Below, in pieces: positions 1-8,525 of a stretch of 64,000 bases of DNA. This DNA comes from Salipaludibacillus sp. LMS25 (lineage in GTDB: Bacteria; Bacillota; Bacilli; Bacillales; Salisediminibacteriaceae). Below the pieces are notes generated by a model. It made no database searches. It was not told the origin of the DNA and worked only from the letters and a program-made list of their open reading frames with translations. The position numbers and the translations under genes are program-made. Position 1 is the stretch's first letter. Every line of letters starts with the position of its first letter. The DNA lies in NCBI RefSeq assembly GCF_024362805.1, contig NZ_CP093299.1, positions 3,876,001-3,940,000 on the forward strand, given 5' to 3'.

Positions 1-314
1 GCATCTCGTTTTTTTCGAAGGATTTTAGCGGCTTGAACTGTGCGAGAACCGTTTTGACAATATAAATAAACAGGCTTGTCCGGCCGGATTTCTGTCATAC
101 GCTGCTTCATTTGAGATAATGGGATATTTCTCGCACCAAGAATATGCCCGGTTTTAAACTCCCGTTCTTCCCTCACATCGATTAACTGAGCTTTTCGATA
201 ATTTTCTTTAAATTCTTCCTGACTTAACGTTTTTAAATACTTGGGCTTTTTCAGGCGCAATAAAAGTAAAACGATAAGCGCAACAGTCATGGCTATCAGT
301 AACCAAGTTTGCAT
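1..314 (-). CDS. yqhL: Rhodanese-domain sulfurtransferase YqhL, 3' part cut by the window edge
   Basis: The reverse strand encodes about 105 residues before the window ends. It starts at an ATG (314-312) with a strong AAGGAGGGG Shine-Dalgarno upstream. Residues 1-22 form one membrane anchor; a single rhodanese domain follows with IDVREEREF and the active-site loop CQNGSRT, whose Cys carries the persulfide. YqhL of B. subtilis has the same layout (about 126 aa), so roughly the last 20 residues are missing. It is divergent from lipM, as in B. subtilis. The family role is membrane-associated sulfur transfer; the physiological acceptor is not known from sequence. Confidence 0.88.
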   Translation of the reverse strand, partial: MQTWLLIAMTVALIVLLLLRLKKPKYLKTLSQEEFKENYRKAQLIDVREEREFKTGHILGARNIPLSQMKQRMTEIRPDKPVYLYCQNGSRTVQAAKILRKKRD

Positions 315-502
315 ACAGGCCCCTCCTTTACATCTATGTATACTATTTTAAATGAAACAGCGCTCATAATCCAAATGTCACCGTCCCTCATAAATGATAA
401 ACGGAAAAACGTCTGTTGGCAACGGCAGAGTGTTTTGTTTTGTCATCATTTAGCATTTTCGTTATGATTAAAGTGCATAGAACTAATAAAGGAGGATAAG
501 TT

Positions 503-1333
503 GTGGACACATGGTTTTTTATAGATTCAAAAAACAAAGCTCCTGCTTATAACATGGCGATGGATGAAAAGCTAATGGATTGGCATCGTGCTGGTCTTAT
601 TTCTCCAGTTGTGCGGTTTTACGGATGGTTGCCAGCGACGCTTTCAGTTGGCTATTTTCAAAAGGTACATAAAGAAATTAATTTTGATGCTGTTAGAAAA
701 CATGATCTTGGTTTTGTAAGACGTCCTACTGGTGGAAGAGGTGTATTACATGATGATGAACTGACATACAGTGTCATTGTCTCTGAGGCCCATCCCGAGA
801 TGCCTGAGTCCGTTACGGAAGCGTACCGAGTCATTTCTGCTGGCTTGTTGGAAGGGTTTTGTGATCTTGGTCTTAAAGCTGAATTTTCTATTCCACAGAC
901 GAAAGCCGAGCGGGAAGTGTTGAAGAATCCCCGTTCAGCAGTTTGCTTTGATGCCCCATCGTGGTATGAAATGGTTGTTGAAGGTAGAAAAATTGCAGGT
1001 AGTGCTCAGACGAGACAAAAGGGGATTATTCTTCAGCATGGTTCTATTATTAGATCGATCGATGAAGACAAGCTGTTTGATTTATTTCTATATCCTAGTG
1101 ATAGAGTTCGAGAGCGTATGCAAAATGGGTTTAAATCAAAAGCTGCAGCTATCGACGAATTAATGTCTGAGCCTCCATCATTGACAGCGATGAAAAAAAG
1201 TTTTCGTTCTGGATTTGAAAAAGCGTTGAACGTTAAGTTTGAAGAGTTAGTGTTAACCGCTTCACAAGAAGAAGAAATTTATCATCTGGCTAAGATGAAG
1301 TATAGCCAAGATGAATGGAATTTTAAGTTATAA
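503..1333 (+). CDS. lipM: Octanoyl-[GcvH]:protein N-octanoyltransferase LipM
   Basis: 276 residues of the biotin/lipoate A/B ligase superfamily. Members move octanoate from octanoyl-ACP to the H protein of glycine cleavage, the first step of lipoate assembly in Bacillus. Visible motifs are [18 protein letters not shown] near residue 75, [11 protein letters not shown] near 147 (the Cys expected to form the acyl-thioester) and [11 protein letters not shown] with the conserved Lys. The start is GTG at 503, seven bases after GGAGG (491-495). Length matches B. subtilis LipM (about 278 aa). It would supply lipoyl groups to E2 enzymes such as BkdB encoded at 48.6-49.9 kb. No clear terminator follows. 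Confidence 0.92.
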   Translation: MDTWFFIDSKNKAPAYNMAMDEKLMDWHRAGLISPVVRFYGWLPATLSVGYFQKVHKEINFDAVRKHDLGFVRRPTGGRGVLHDDELTYSVIVSEAHPEMPESVTEAYRVISAGLLEGFCDLGLKAEFSIPQTKAEREVLKNPRSAVCFDAPSWYEMVVEGRKIAGSAQTRQKGIILQHGSIIRSIDEDKLFDLFLYPSDRVRERMQNGFKSKAAAIDELMSEPPSLTAMKKSFRSGFEKALNVKFEELVLTASQEEEIYHLAKMKYSQDEWNFKL

Positions 1334-1606
1334 ATCATAGACCGAGAAGTCCACGCTATGTCGGCTGTAAAGATTGCTTATTTCAAATCAGTGACCAAGT
1401 AGAAGGTGTATAGAGGTGTCGAATGATGTCGATATTTTTTCGGGAAGTTATAATGGCTCTAAATCAACTTTTTGAAGTACTCTCGAAGGCAAGCAACGAA
1501 ATTCGTCATTATTTTAATATTTTCTAGCAAAATGATGTTATTTCTTTCACTTTCTCTTCTTTTCTTTTATTTTTAAAGTTGACAAACACTAAAATAAATG
1601 ACCTTA

Positions 1607-1660
1607 AATCAATATATGGTGTGTAGGTTAATTTTGATGACACTACATATTGATTATAAT
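1607..1660 (+). promoter_or_regulatory. Pair of NrdR boxes over the nrdJ promoter
   Basis: Two 16-base sequences each match the NrdR box consensus acaCwAtATaTwGtgt at 13 of 16 positions: 1607-1622 (AATCAATATATGGTGT) and 1640-1655 (ACACTACATATTGATT). Their centres are 33 bases apart, about three helical turns, the phasing typical of NrdR operators. A -10 TATAAT lies at 1655-1660 with a -35-like TTTGAT at 1633-1638 (16-base spacer), so box 2 fills the spacer. NrdR is the ATP/dATP-sensing repressor of ribonucleotide reductase genes. A further TTGACA at 1579-1584 has no good partner. No cobalamin riboswitch was recognised upstream. Confidence 0.7.
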
Positions 1661-1686
1661 AAATGACTATGATATATTGAAACAAG

Positions 1687-1729
1687 CAAAGGACGAAGCA
1701 AGCCAGTGGTGGCAATGCTTCGTCCTTTG
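1687..1729 (+). promoter_or_regulatory. Long leader hairpin upstream of nrdJ
   Basis: A perfect 14-bp stem (1687-1700 with 1716-1729, arm CAAAGGACGAAGCA) closes a 15-base loop that can form a further GCC/GGC helix. It lies between the predicted promoter and the ribosome-binding site of nrdJ, so it would be in the 5' leader. No T-run follows, so it is not a standard terminator. A role in mRNA stability or translation is inference. Confidence 0.5.
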
Positions 1730-1805
1730 GATGACCAATAGTAATAGTGTTATAAAACTACAAATAATTCACTTTATTGAATTTTATAAAAAGGAGAGAA
1801 ATCAA

Positions 1806-4373
1806 GTGACAACATTTATGTCAGAAAAGAAAATAAACGTTGACGAACTTAATCGAGATATTGAGCAGTTTCCTCAAGTATTTCCTATTACACCGGAGAT
1901 GACTAGGAAACAAAGTGGTGTTTCTCGTCTCGTTATGCTTGACCGGTATACGTTTAAAGACACTGAGAAAAAAACATTAAAAGTAGGGGACTTTGTCGTT
2001 CTAACTGTGAAAGCAGATCCGAAATTTCCTGCACGAGGCTATGGATTTGTTGTTGAATTAAATTGGGAAGAGAGTAAAGCGAAAATTGCTGTTGAAGATG
2101 AGTTTCTAGGGGTGCTAGATGATCCTGAAGAAAAAGCGACAGGAGTGGTAGAGCGAACACTCGACACGATAGATAAGCCTCTTGAAGTGTATTATGAGCA
2201 AATTGCTAAGCGAAATGCTAGAGGATTAGCAAATGTTGAAACAAATCCCGAGAAACGAGAAGAATCATTTGCGACATTTTATCATGAGCTAGTTAACATG
2301 AATTTTGTACCAGCCGGTCGGGTTCTATATGGAGCAGGTGCTGAAACAGATGTTACATATTTCAATTGCTATGTGATGCCATTTCTCCAAGATTCAAGAG
2401 AAGGAATTTCTGAGCATCGCAAGCAAGTGATGGAAATTATGAGCCGTGGCGGTGGAGTGGGTACGAACGGTTCTACTTTAAGACCGAGACATACGCTAGC
2501 AAGAGGGGTGAATGGGAAATCTTCAGGCTCAGTATCGTGGCTCGATGATATTGCTAAATTAACGCATTTAGTAGAACAAGGTGGCTCTAGACGAGGGGCC
2601 CAAATGATTATGCTTGCAGATTGGCATCCTGACATATTGGAATTCATTATTTCAAAAATGCAAAATCCCCGGATTTTACGTTATCTATCAGAAAATACAG
2701 AAGATCCGCAAATTAAGCGTCTTATTCAGGAGAAACTTAAATTTACGCCTTTGTCAGAGCTTGAAGAAGCCATGTATCAAAGCATTGCCAACTATAAAAA
2801 TATAGAAGGGCAAGGCGGATTTGATCCTAAAGTGATAGCTGAAGCAGAGGAGAAGTTGCGAAGCGGGGGCACATATTCTGTTAATAATTCTGAGTTTCTT
2901 ACAGGGGCTAATATTTCTGTCTGTATTACAAAGGAATTTATGGAAGCCGTAGAAGCGGATAGTCATTATGCACTGCGTTTTCCTGATGTAGAAAATTATA
3001 CAGCAGAAGAAATGGAAGCTTACAATCGTGAATGGCAAGAGTACGGCGATGTTCGAGAGTGGGAAGCATTAGGGTTCGGTGTACGCACATATCGAAAAAT
3101 TAAAGCCCAAGAGCTATGGAATTTAATTAATATATGTGCCACTTACTCTGCAGAACCAGGCATTTTCTTTATTGATAATGCGAACGATATGACAAATGCC
3201 ACTGCATATGGTCAAAAGGTTGTAGCGACTAACCCATGTGGTGAACAACCATTAGCACCTTATTCAGTATGTAACTTAGCAGCGGTTAACTTGGCCGAGA
3301 TGGCAGATAAAGAAAAGAAAGAAGTGGATTTTGACAAGCTTGCGCAGACTGTTGCCACTGGAGTAAGGATGCAGGATAACGTTATTGATGCAACCCCATA
3401 TTTCCTTGAAGAAAATACAAAACAAGCTAAAGGAGAGCGCCGGGTAGGTTTAGGTGTGATGGGTCTTCATGATTTACTTATTTATACAGAAACAGTTTAT
3501 GGGTCTGAAGAAGGGAACAAGCTTGTAGACAAAGTGTTTGAAACAATTGCCACGACAGCCTACAGAACAAGTATTGAACTTGCTAAGGAAAAAGGAAGTT
3601 TCCCGTATTTAGAAGGTAATAATGAAGGTGAAACAGCCCATTTGCGAGAACGATTTACGCAAACAGGCTATATGAAAAAAATGCCTCAAGATATACGTGA
3701 TGGCGTTAAAGCTTTTGGTATTCGTAACTCACATTTATTAACTGTTGCACCGACTGGATCAACTGGAACAATGGTAGGGGTATCAACAGGTCTTGAGCCG
3801 TATTTTTCATTCTCTTATTTCAGAAGTGGACGTCTCGGTAAATTTATTGAAGTAAAAGCAGAAATTCTTCAAGACTATTTGAATAACCATCCTGAAGCTG
3901 ATGCTACTAAATTACCTGAATGGTTTATTTCCAGTATGGAACTAAGTCCTGAAGCGCATGCCGATGTTCAGTGTGTGATTCAACGGTGGGTAGATAGTTC
4001 ATTAAGCAAAACGGTTAATGCTCCTAAAGGGTATACGGTTGATCAAGTGAAAAGTGTGTATGAGCGTCTTTATAATGGTGGAGCTAAAGGCGGAACGGTC
4101 TACGTTGATGGTAGCCGAGATTCACAGGTTTTAACGTTAAAAGCAGAAGAAAACGATGAGTATGCAGTGGACTTAACTGGCGGAGAAACGAGTGACGAGC
4201 AAAAGACACAAGTTGTTCTTGTAGATACTATTGCTGATGTGAGATCTACATCTGTTACTTACGGAAGTGAAGTTGGTGATACATGTCCTGTATGCCGTCA
4301 AGGAACAGTGGAAGACATTGGAGGCTGTAATACGTGTACAAATTGCAGTGCGCAATTAAAGTGTGGTTTATAA
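1806..4373 (+). CDS. nrdJ: Adenosylcobalamin-dependent (class II) ribonucleotide reductase
   Basis: 855 residues. The enzyme reduces ribonucleotides to deoxyribonucleotides with a B12-derived radical. GTG 1806 is chosen because AAGGAG (1791-1796) lies nine bases upstream; the open frame extends further 5' but lacks a ribosome site and crosses the leader hairpin. The N-terminal half has TYFNCYV with Cys188, the usual redox partner. NPCGE at 476-480 gives the catalytic Cys478 and Glu480. The last 25 residues carry CPVC, CNTC and CGL, the Cys-rich tail that relays reductant. There is no NrdI/NrdF neighbour, as expected for class II. NrdR boxes precede it. The transcript would run through a dispersed repeat to the terminator near 4.6 kb. 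Confidence 0.95.
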   Translation: MTTFMSEKKINVDELNRDIEQFPQVFPITPEMTRKQSGVSRLVMLDRYTFKDTEKKTLKVGDFVVLTVKADPKFPARGYGFVVELNWEESKAKIAVEDEFLGVLDDPEEKATGVVERTLDTIDKPLEVYYEQIAKRNARGLANVETNPEKREESFATFYHELVNMNFVPAGRVLYGAGAETDVTYFNCYVMPFLQDSREGISEHRKQVMEIMSRGGGVGTNGSTLRPRHTLARGVNGKSSGSVSWLDDIAKLTHLVEQGGSRRGAQMIMLADWHPDILEFIISKMQNPRILRYLSENTEDPQIKRLIQEKLKFTPLSELEEAMYQSIANYKNIEGQGGFDPKVIAEAEEKLRSGGTYSVNNSEFLTGANISVCITKEFMEAVEADSHYALRFPDVENYTAEEMEAYNREWQEYGDVREWEALGFGVRTYRKIKAQELWNLINICATYSAEPGIFFIDNANDMTNATAYGQKVVATNPCGEQPLAPYSVCNLAAVNLAEMADKEKKEVDFDKLAQTVATGVRMQDNVIDATPYFLEENTKQAKGERRVGLGVMGLHDLLIYTETVYGSEEGNKLVDKVFETIATTAYRTSIELAKEKGSFPYLEGNNEGETAHLRERFTQTGYMKKMPQDIRDGVKAFGIRNSHLLTVAPTGSTGTMVGVSTGLEPYFSFSYFRSGRLGKFIEVKAEILQDYLNNHPEADATKLPEWFISSMELSPEAHADVQCVIQRWVDSSLSKTVNAPKGYTVDQVKSVYERLYNGGAKGGTVYVDGSRDSQVLTLKAEENDEYAVDLTGGETSDEQKTQVVLVDTIADVRSTSVTYGSEVGDTCPVCRQGTVEDIGGCNTCTNCSAQLKCGL

Positions 4374-4381
4374 AAGTATAA

Positions 4382-4540
4382 TTTATCCCACTTTTAAGGG
4401 GCAGTAAAACCCCCACCTCAAAACTTAAGAAGAGCGAAACGTTTAGGTGGGGGATAAACTGCCCCTAAAGGTCCGATAAGTTAAACGAACAATCAGTGGG
4501 GGATGAACGAAAACTCCCACTGATTGAAGCTTAGCTTTAT
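4382..4540 (+). repeat. Dispersed intergenic repeat, long form, copy 1
   Basis: A 149-base body (4387-4535) flanked on both sides by TTTAT (4382-4386 and 4536-4540). It folds as two hairpins. In the first, AGGGGCAGT (4397-4405) pairs with ACTGCCCCT (4458-4466) and CCCCCACCT (4410-4418) with AGGTGGGGG (4445-4453). In the second, AATCAGTGGG (4491-4500) pairs with CCCACTGATT (4516-4525). Close relatives are at 9668-9825 (long) and 7169-7223 and 37955-38009 (short). No protein is encoded. It begins a few bases after the nrdJ stop. Confidence 0.9.
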
Positions 4541-4593
4541 ATGAGGCGTGTAGCTTTGAAATGAAGTCATACTAAAAAAGATGTAATGTTTTT

Positions 4594-4631
4594 CCCCTTT
4601 GGATATGACTTTATCTAAAGGGGCGTTTTTT
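4594..4631 (+). terminator. Rho-independent terminator, probably of nrdJ
   Basis: A 12-bp stem (CCCCTTTGGATA with TATCTAAAGGGG, one G-T pair) with a six-base loop is followed by CGTTTTTTA. It is the first strong terminator after nrdJ, 220 bases past its stop. Confidence 0.88.
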
Positions 4632-4639
4632 AATATTTA

Positions 4640-5036
4640 TAAAGAACACGAATATCTAAAGTGAGTGGGACCGAAAAAGCGCAACATATAATTTGATCGC
4701 ATGTAAGAGGGATTCTCTACACCATTGAAAGAAATTATAATAGAAGACAGCAATTTTTGGTCGAATTTTATTCTAACTGAATAAATGAGTTTTGTGATTG
4801 ATTTACGAGAATAACTCTTTTATTGTCACTAGGAAAGTTCATATAATTAGGTTTCCACTAAAATGAGGAGGGAATATGATGGGAATGGTTTTTTATTCCT
4901 GTTGAACTTGAATTTAATTGATCTTATCTTACAAAGAAAAATTGAAGTTCTAAGCCTTGGTGCCATCTATTCTGATTTTATCACAGATAACCGTCCATGA
5001 AATACCTGTTTATTGACAGTTCATTTTATAAGTTTA
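4640..5036. other. Gene-free stretch with a fragment of a second repeat type
   Basis: No convincing coding frame on either strand. TTTTATCACAGATAACCGTCC at 4976-4995 matches the left end of the type-B repeat seen at 9425 and, degraded, at 15079. A GAGGAGG-preceded ATG near 4875 opens only a nine-codon frame. Otherwise AT-rich sequence without recognised features. Confidence 0.5.
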
Positions 5037-5129
5037 CTATTTTCTGTACTTACCATAAAATTTATATCCCAAATATATAAAGGGGAATAATACTAAAAGT
5101 ATGACTATTGGTAGTGGTAAAGTAGGCAT
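5037..5129 (-). CDS. Small hydrophobic membrane peptide, 30 aa
   Basis: An ATG at 5129-5127 on the reverse strand follows AAAAAGGAGGAAAAAGGA, an excellent ribosome site, and opens a 30-codon frame ended by TAG. The product has a Pro-rich start (MPTLPLP), one membrane segment rich in I, L, V and F, and a basic tail (YGKYRK). It starts 35 bases after the permease stop in the same direction, so it is probably the last gene of the GntR/ABC operon. I do not recognise a family. Small single-pass partners of ABC permeases are a plausible comparison, but that is inference. Confidence 0.6.
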   Translation of the reverse strand: MPTLPLPIVILLVLFPFIYLGYKFYGKYRK

Positions 5130-5163
5130 TTCCTTTTTCCTCCTTTTTGATCATCTATAATAG

Positions 5164-5805
5164 TTATAATAAATCTTTTTTTGAATAAATTTTAATTGAT
5201 AAAGTCAACGAGATAGAAAGAATAGAGATAAGGGCTATAAACACTATCAAATATTTAGCCAACATTGGCATTGCGGATAATTCACTCAAATCAAGTCTGA
5301 TATCTAAGTTTGATAATGCAGGTAAAATAAATGGTGTTGCTACAATCACAATTGAGAAAAAATACTTTGTTCTTTCATAGCCTAATTTATACTGTATGGG
5401 TGTATATATGCCAAATAGTATTGTCGAAAATAGCAAAGCAGTAAGTATGCTTAATGGGGGAAGATAATCAACTTTAGGCATCAACAGTGCTAATAAGGTA
5501 TATGCTACATAGCAGTAAACAAAAATCAAAAGAAGAAAAGTATACCTTGCCTTTATGAGCATGTTGCGAGGGTATGGTGTACCACATAGTAACGCAGTAG
5601 CTTTAGGATATTTCATTTCTGCCATCGATACATACTGATAGAGCATAAATTTTGCGAAAATCACTGAAATTAGAAAGGCATTAAAACCTAAAAATTCAGG
5701 AATACGACTCATAATAAATAGAGGAATTGCAATTACTGCAAGTAATGTAAATAGTAAGTATTTCTTGACAAGAAGAATATCCTTTTTAACGAGGTGTAAT
5801 AACAT
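5164..5805 (-). CDS. ABC transporter permease subunit (ABC-2 type)
   Basis: 213 residues with six predicted membrane segments, preceded by AAAAGGAG. It overlaps the end of the ATPase gene by 20 bases, implying translational coupling. A motif near residue 60, AEMKYPKATALLCGTPYPRN, resembles the cytoplasmic loop of BcrB/YtrC-type ABC-2 permeases. With the ATPase it would form an exporter. Similar GntR-linked sets include the ytr operon and bacitracin/lantibiotic resistance transporters, but the substrate cannot be read from sequence. Confidence 0.8.
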   Translation of the reverse strand: MLLHLVKKDILLVKKYLLFTLLAVIAIPLFIMSRIPEFLGFNAFLISVIFAKFMLYQYVSMAEMKYPKATALLCGTPYPRNMLIKARYTFLLLIFVYCYVAYTLLALLMPKVDYLPPLSILTALLFSTILFGIYTPIQYKLGYERTKYFFSIVIVATPFILPALSNLDIRLDLSELSAMPMLAKYLIVFIALISILSISLTLSIKIYSKKDLL

Positions 5806-6667
5806 TATTTTTTGTCTCCTTTTTTATGTAGCCAAGCATTATATCTTCAATTGTAGGTTTTTCAACCAGAATATCATGTATTTTTTTCTGAACTTTCGAT
5901 AGTTGATTGGTGAGCCCCGAAAAACCAAATTGTGTTTCTTGAATACACAAGAACAAATTTCTAGTTTCCTCAGTCAAATCTTTGACATCACCTTTTACCA
6001 AACGGTGAGTATCAAGCAGCATATCCTTTTCTTCCTCAAATAAAATCTTGCCCTTATTGATGAGAATTAACATATCCGCAAGCTTATCTAAATCGGAAGT
6101 GATATGTGTCGAAAAGAAAATCCCTTTCCCTTGTTGTTTCATGAAATCTTCTAAAAAACCTATAATCTCACTACGGATTAAGGGGTCTAGCCCACTTGTA
6201 GGTTCATCCATTATCAGTAAGTCTGCCTGATGGGAAAGTGCTAAAGTCAATGCATATTTCATCCGCATCCCCTTTGATAAGGTGGCAATCTTTTGATGTG
6301 GGTTTAAGGAAAAGCGATCCATAAAGTTTTTGTAATCTTGTTCACTCCATTTTGAATACGCCGGAGATATAATACTTGTCATTTCTGCCATTGATAAATC
6401 ATCATAAAAGCCTCCCCCATCCAAAACAATTCCGATACGTTCTTTTAATTCCTGTGGATGTTTGGTCATATCCTGTCCAAAAAATTTAACCTTGCCAGAT
6501 GATCTTGTTATGAGCCCCAAAATTGCACGTATTGTGGTTGTTTTCCCTGCTCCATTGATACCGATAAACCCTGTAATACACTCCTCTTTTAAGGAAAAGT
6601 TAACATTAGAAAGAGAAAAATTCCCATAAGATTTGTTTAATCCTGATATTTCTAAAATGTTATTCAT
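5786..6667 (-). CDS. ABC transporter ATP-binding protein
   Basis: 293 residues. The Walker A motif is GINGAGKTTT near residue 40, the signature LSKGMRMKYAL near 131, Walker B LLIMDEPTSGLDP near 156 and the switch His in FSTHI near 189. The C-terminal 80 residues are an accessory region typical of BcrA/YtrB-type ATPases. The ATG at 6667 is preferred because GGAGG lies six bases upstream; the ATG at 6673 abuts that site. It overlaps the gntR stop by eight bases and the permease start by 20, so the three genes are co-translated. Confidence 0.9.
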   Translation of the reverse strand: MNNILEISGLNKSYGNFSLSNVNFSLKEECITGFIGINGAGKTTTIRAILGLITRSSGKVKFFGQDMTKHPQELKERIGIVLDGGGFYDDLSMAEMTSIISPAYSKWSEQDYKNFMDRFSLNPHQKIATLSKGMRMKYALTLALSHQADLLIMDEPTSGLDPLIRSEIIGFLEDFMKQQGKGIFFSTHITSDLDKLADMLILINKGKILFEEEKDMLLDTHRLVKGDVKDLTEETRNLFLCIQETQFGFSGLTNQLSKVQKKIHDILVEKPTIEDIMLGYIKKETKNNVITPR

Positions 6668-7043
6668 TGTCATCCTCCTCGTAAAGAATAGTCATCATTG
6701 CATTTAACTCTTCTTTAGTAATTTTCAAGGTCTTTGCAGTTTGTATTAAATCTTCCATTATTTGCTCAACAAGCCGCCGTTTGGAGTCTCTAATGAGCTC
6801 AAGATTACCGGTAGAGACAAAAGTACCAATGCCTATTTGACTTGTAATAAACCCTTCTTTCTCTAATTCCTCGTAAACACGACGAATAGTAAGAACACTC
6901 ACCTTTAAGTCTTGGGCAAAATTTCGAATAGAGGGGAGAGGCTCCCCCTCACTAATCTCTCCTTTGAAAATAGCCTCTTTTATTTGGTCTTTAATTTGTT
7001 GGTAAAGAGGTTTATCTGATATGTTTGAAATCAAAATTTTCAT
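6660..7043 (-). CDS. GntR-family (YtrA-type) transcriptional regulator
   Basis: 127 residues. An N-terminal winged helix (residues 10-75) has the GntR signature: LYQQIKDQIKEAIFKGEI, then LPSIRNFAQDLKVSVLTIRRVYEELEKEGF. The C-terminus is short (about 45 residues), as in the YtrA subfamily, which usually represses its own ABC transporter operon. It is the first gene of the operon and lies directly behind a perfect palindrome overlapping the promoter. The start ATG at 7043 follows TTAGGAAA. Confidence 0.9.
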   Translation of the reverse strand: MKILISNISDKPLYQQIKDQIKEAIFKGEISEGEPLPSIRNFAQDLKVSVLTIRRVYEELEKEGFITSQIGIGTFVSTGNLELIRDSKRRLVEQIMEDLIQTAKTLKITKEELNAMMTILYEEDDNE

Positions 7044-7066
7044 ATTATTATATTTCCTAACTTAAA

Positions 7067-7100
7067 AATTATAGTGTGTATCCTTATGATACACACTATA
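7067..7100 (-). promoter_or_regulatory. Operator palindrome and -10 of the gntR-ABC operon
   Basis: TATAGTGTGTATC (7070-7082) and GATACACACTATA (7088-7100) form a perfect 13-bp inverted repeat with a five-base spacer. On the reverse strand the palindrome runs into TATAAT (7072-7067), a likely -10, about 24 bases before the gntR start. A repressor bound here would block the promoter. The nearest candidate is the GntR protein it precedes. Confidence 0.8.
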
Positions 7101-7168
7101 TACTCAATTCACTTTCCTGTCAATGTGAAGTAATGAACTTAATCAACGGGGGGCTTTTAGAAGAACGA

Positions 7169-7223
7169 TTTGTCCCACTCTTAAGGGGCAGGAAAACTCC
7201 CACTGATTGAAGCTTAGCTTTAT
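7169..7223 (+). repeat. Dispersed intergenic repeat, short form, copy 3
   Basis: A 45-base body (7174-7218) flanked by TTTGT and TTTAT. It equals the two ends of the long form joined at AAAACTCCCAC, with exactly the 104-base interior missing. It lies between the divergent gntR and mntR genes. Confidence 0.88.
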
Positions 7224-7546
7224 GTAAATGATCCCCTTTTTTAAATCTACAAGGTAATACCGCTAATAATTGACATATTATGTAAACGACTTATTGGTAT
7301 TTAGTGCGTTCACGGTTATTTGGTACCGTGAGAATAAAGTTTTTAAAAGAAACGAAAATTGAAGTATAGACTCTTTACAGGACATTCTATATCACTCCTC
7401 ATGAACTTTAGAAAAATAAAGATAAACGACAATGAATGAAGTTGTCATGTAGTGTGACGGGTTTTTTTATAGTATAATTCTAACTGTGACGTCTTAATAC
7501 TTACATACGAATAATTAGAGACGCAGACACAATTTGGGGGGACACT
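7224..7546. other. Upstream region of mntR
   Basis: About 320 bases without a gene. A TATAAT at 7473-7478 is the best -10 for mntR, but no good -35 is seen. A short inverted repeat GGTACCGTGAG/CGTTCACGG-like motif near 7310-7330 is too imperfect to call. Confidence 0.4.
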
Positions 7547-7978
7547 ATGCCAACACCAAGTATGGAAGACTATTTAGAAAGAATATATATATTGATTGAG
7601 GAAAAAGGATATGCAAGAGTATCTGATATTGCTGATGCACTAGAGGTCCATCCTTCATCTGTGACAAAAATGGTTCAGAAACTTGATACTCAAGAGTATC
7701 TCATATATGAAAAATACCGGGGGTTAATTTTAACATCTAAAGGAAAAAAAATCGGTAAGCGCCTTGTGTATCGCCACGATCTTCTTGAAGAATTTATGAG
7801 AATAATAGGGGTTAATGAAGCTGGGATATACGATGATGTTGAAGGGATTGAACATCATCTTAGTTGGGATGCGATAGATCGGATTGGAGATCTTGTCCAA
7901 TATTTTGATGAAAACCCTCAGCGTGTGAGAGAATTAAGGCTCATACAAAAACAAAATGATGACATGAGTGACTCGTAA
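7547..7978 (+). CDS. mntR: Manganese-responsive regulator MntR
   Basis: 143 residues of the DtxR family. In B. subtilis MntR represses Mn uptake genes and activates Mn efflux genes. All six metal-binding residues known for MntR are in place: Asp8, Glu11, His77, Glu99, Glu102 and His103. The N-terminal winged helix spans about 1-70 and the dimer domain follows. There is no C-terminal SH3 domain, as expected for this subfamily. The start ATG follows GGGGGG. The next gene is yqhO, as in B. subtilis. Confidence 0.96.
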   Translation: MPTPSMEDYLERIYILIEEKGYARVSDIADALEVHPSSVTKMVQKLDTQEYLIYEKYRGLILTSKGKKIGKRLVYRHDLLEEFMRIIGVNEAGIYDDVEGIEHHLSWDAIDRIGDLVQYFDENPQRVRELRLIQKQNDDMSDS

Positions 7979-8015
7979 CGGAGACATTGAATCGAAAGAT
8001 TCAATGTCTCCGTTA
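7976..8015 (+). terminator. Terminator-like hairpin after mntR
   Basis: A perfect 18-bp stem (7976-7993 with 7998-8015) is capped by GAAA. It begins at the mntR stop codon. The T-run is weak, so termination efficiency is uncertain. Confidence 0.7.
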
Positions 8016-8525
8016 ATTAATAACAATCCTAACTGAAAAATGATTTAATAGATGGACAAACTACTCTAATACGAAGTCTCGCCATTCCCCGCTATGTTGA
8101 AAAATTGAGTAAATGGGTTTGATATTAGTCTAAATGGACATCCTCATGAGGGGATTTTCCTCCGCTGCACTGATTATACAGATAATCAATTGTTGTTATT
8201 AGCATGACTAAACGATGGTTATGTAGAAGGAATATACGTTTGACTACACTAGAATGAATTTTCTACACGAACAATGATAAATAGTCTCTATCACATCGTC
8301 ATTTTTAAAAAAGGGCTGTAGTGAAAGCTCTCGCTAAAGCATCTGTCTGTAGCGAAAGAGCCAAGAATGAGGTGTTTTTTACAGGGGTATTTTAGTTATA
8401 AAATTGGTTCACTAATCTATTAAAAGAATTTCTTCTAAACACTTTTCCTCTTGCTTAATCAACAGTTAAATGTATATTTAACGAGTAGGATCAATAGACT
8501 CTTATTAATGGAAGGAGTCGGTTGA
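8016..8525. other. Gene-free interval before yqhO
   Basis: About 510 bases with no convincing frame. It contains a small palindrome GATTATACAGATAATC (8173-8188) and a hairpin near 8321-8360 (GCTCT-CGCTA with TAGCG-AAGAGC) followed after a gap by a T-run. No promoter was identified with confidence. Confidence 0.4.

Noticed and set aside
1334..1805. Cobalamin riboswitch before nrdJ
   Set aside because: The B12-box motif was not found; the leader holds NrdR boxes and a simple hairpin instead.
1650..1805. Upstream extension of nrdJ (52 extra residues)
   Set aside because: It runs through the promoter spacer and leader hairpin and has no ribosome site; GTG 1806 has a strong one.
4875..4904. Nine-codon frame after GAGGAGG
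   Set aside because: Good ribosome site but only a nonapeptide; possibly a remnant, not enough to call a gene.
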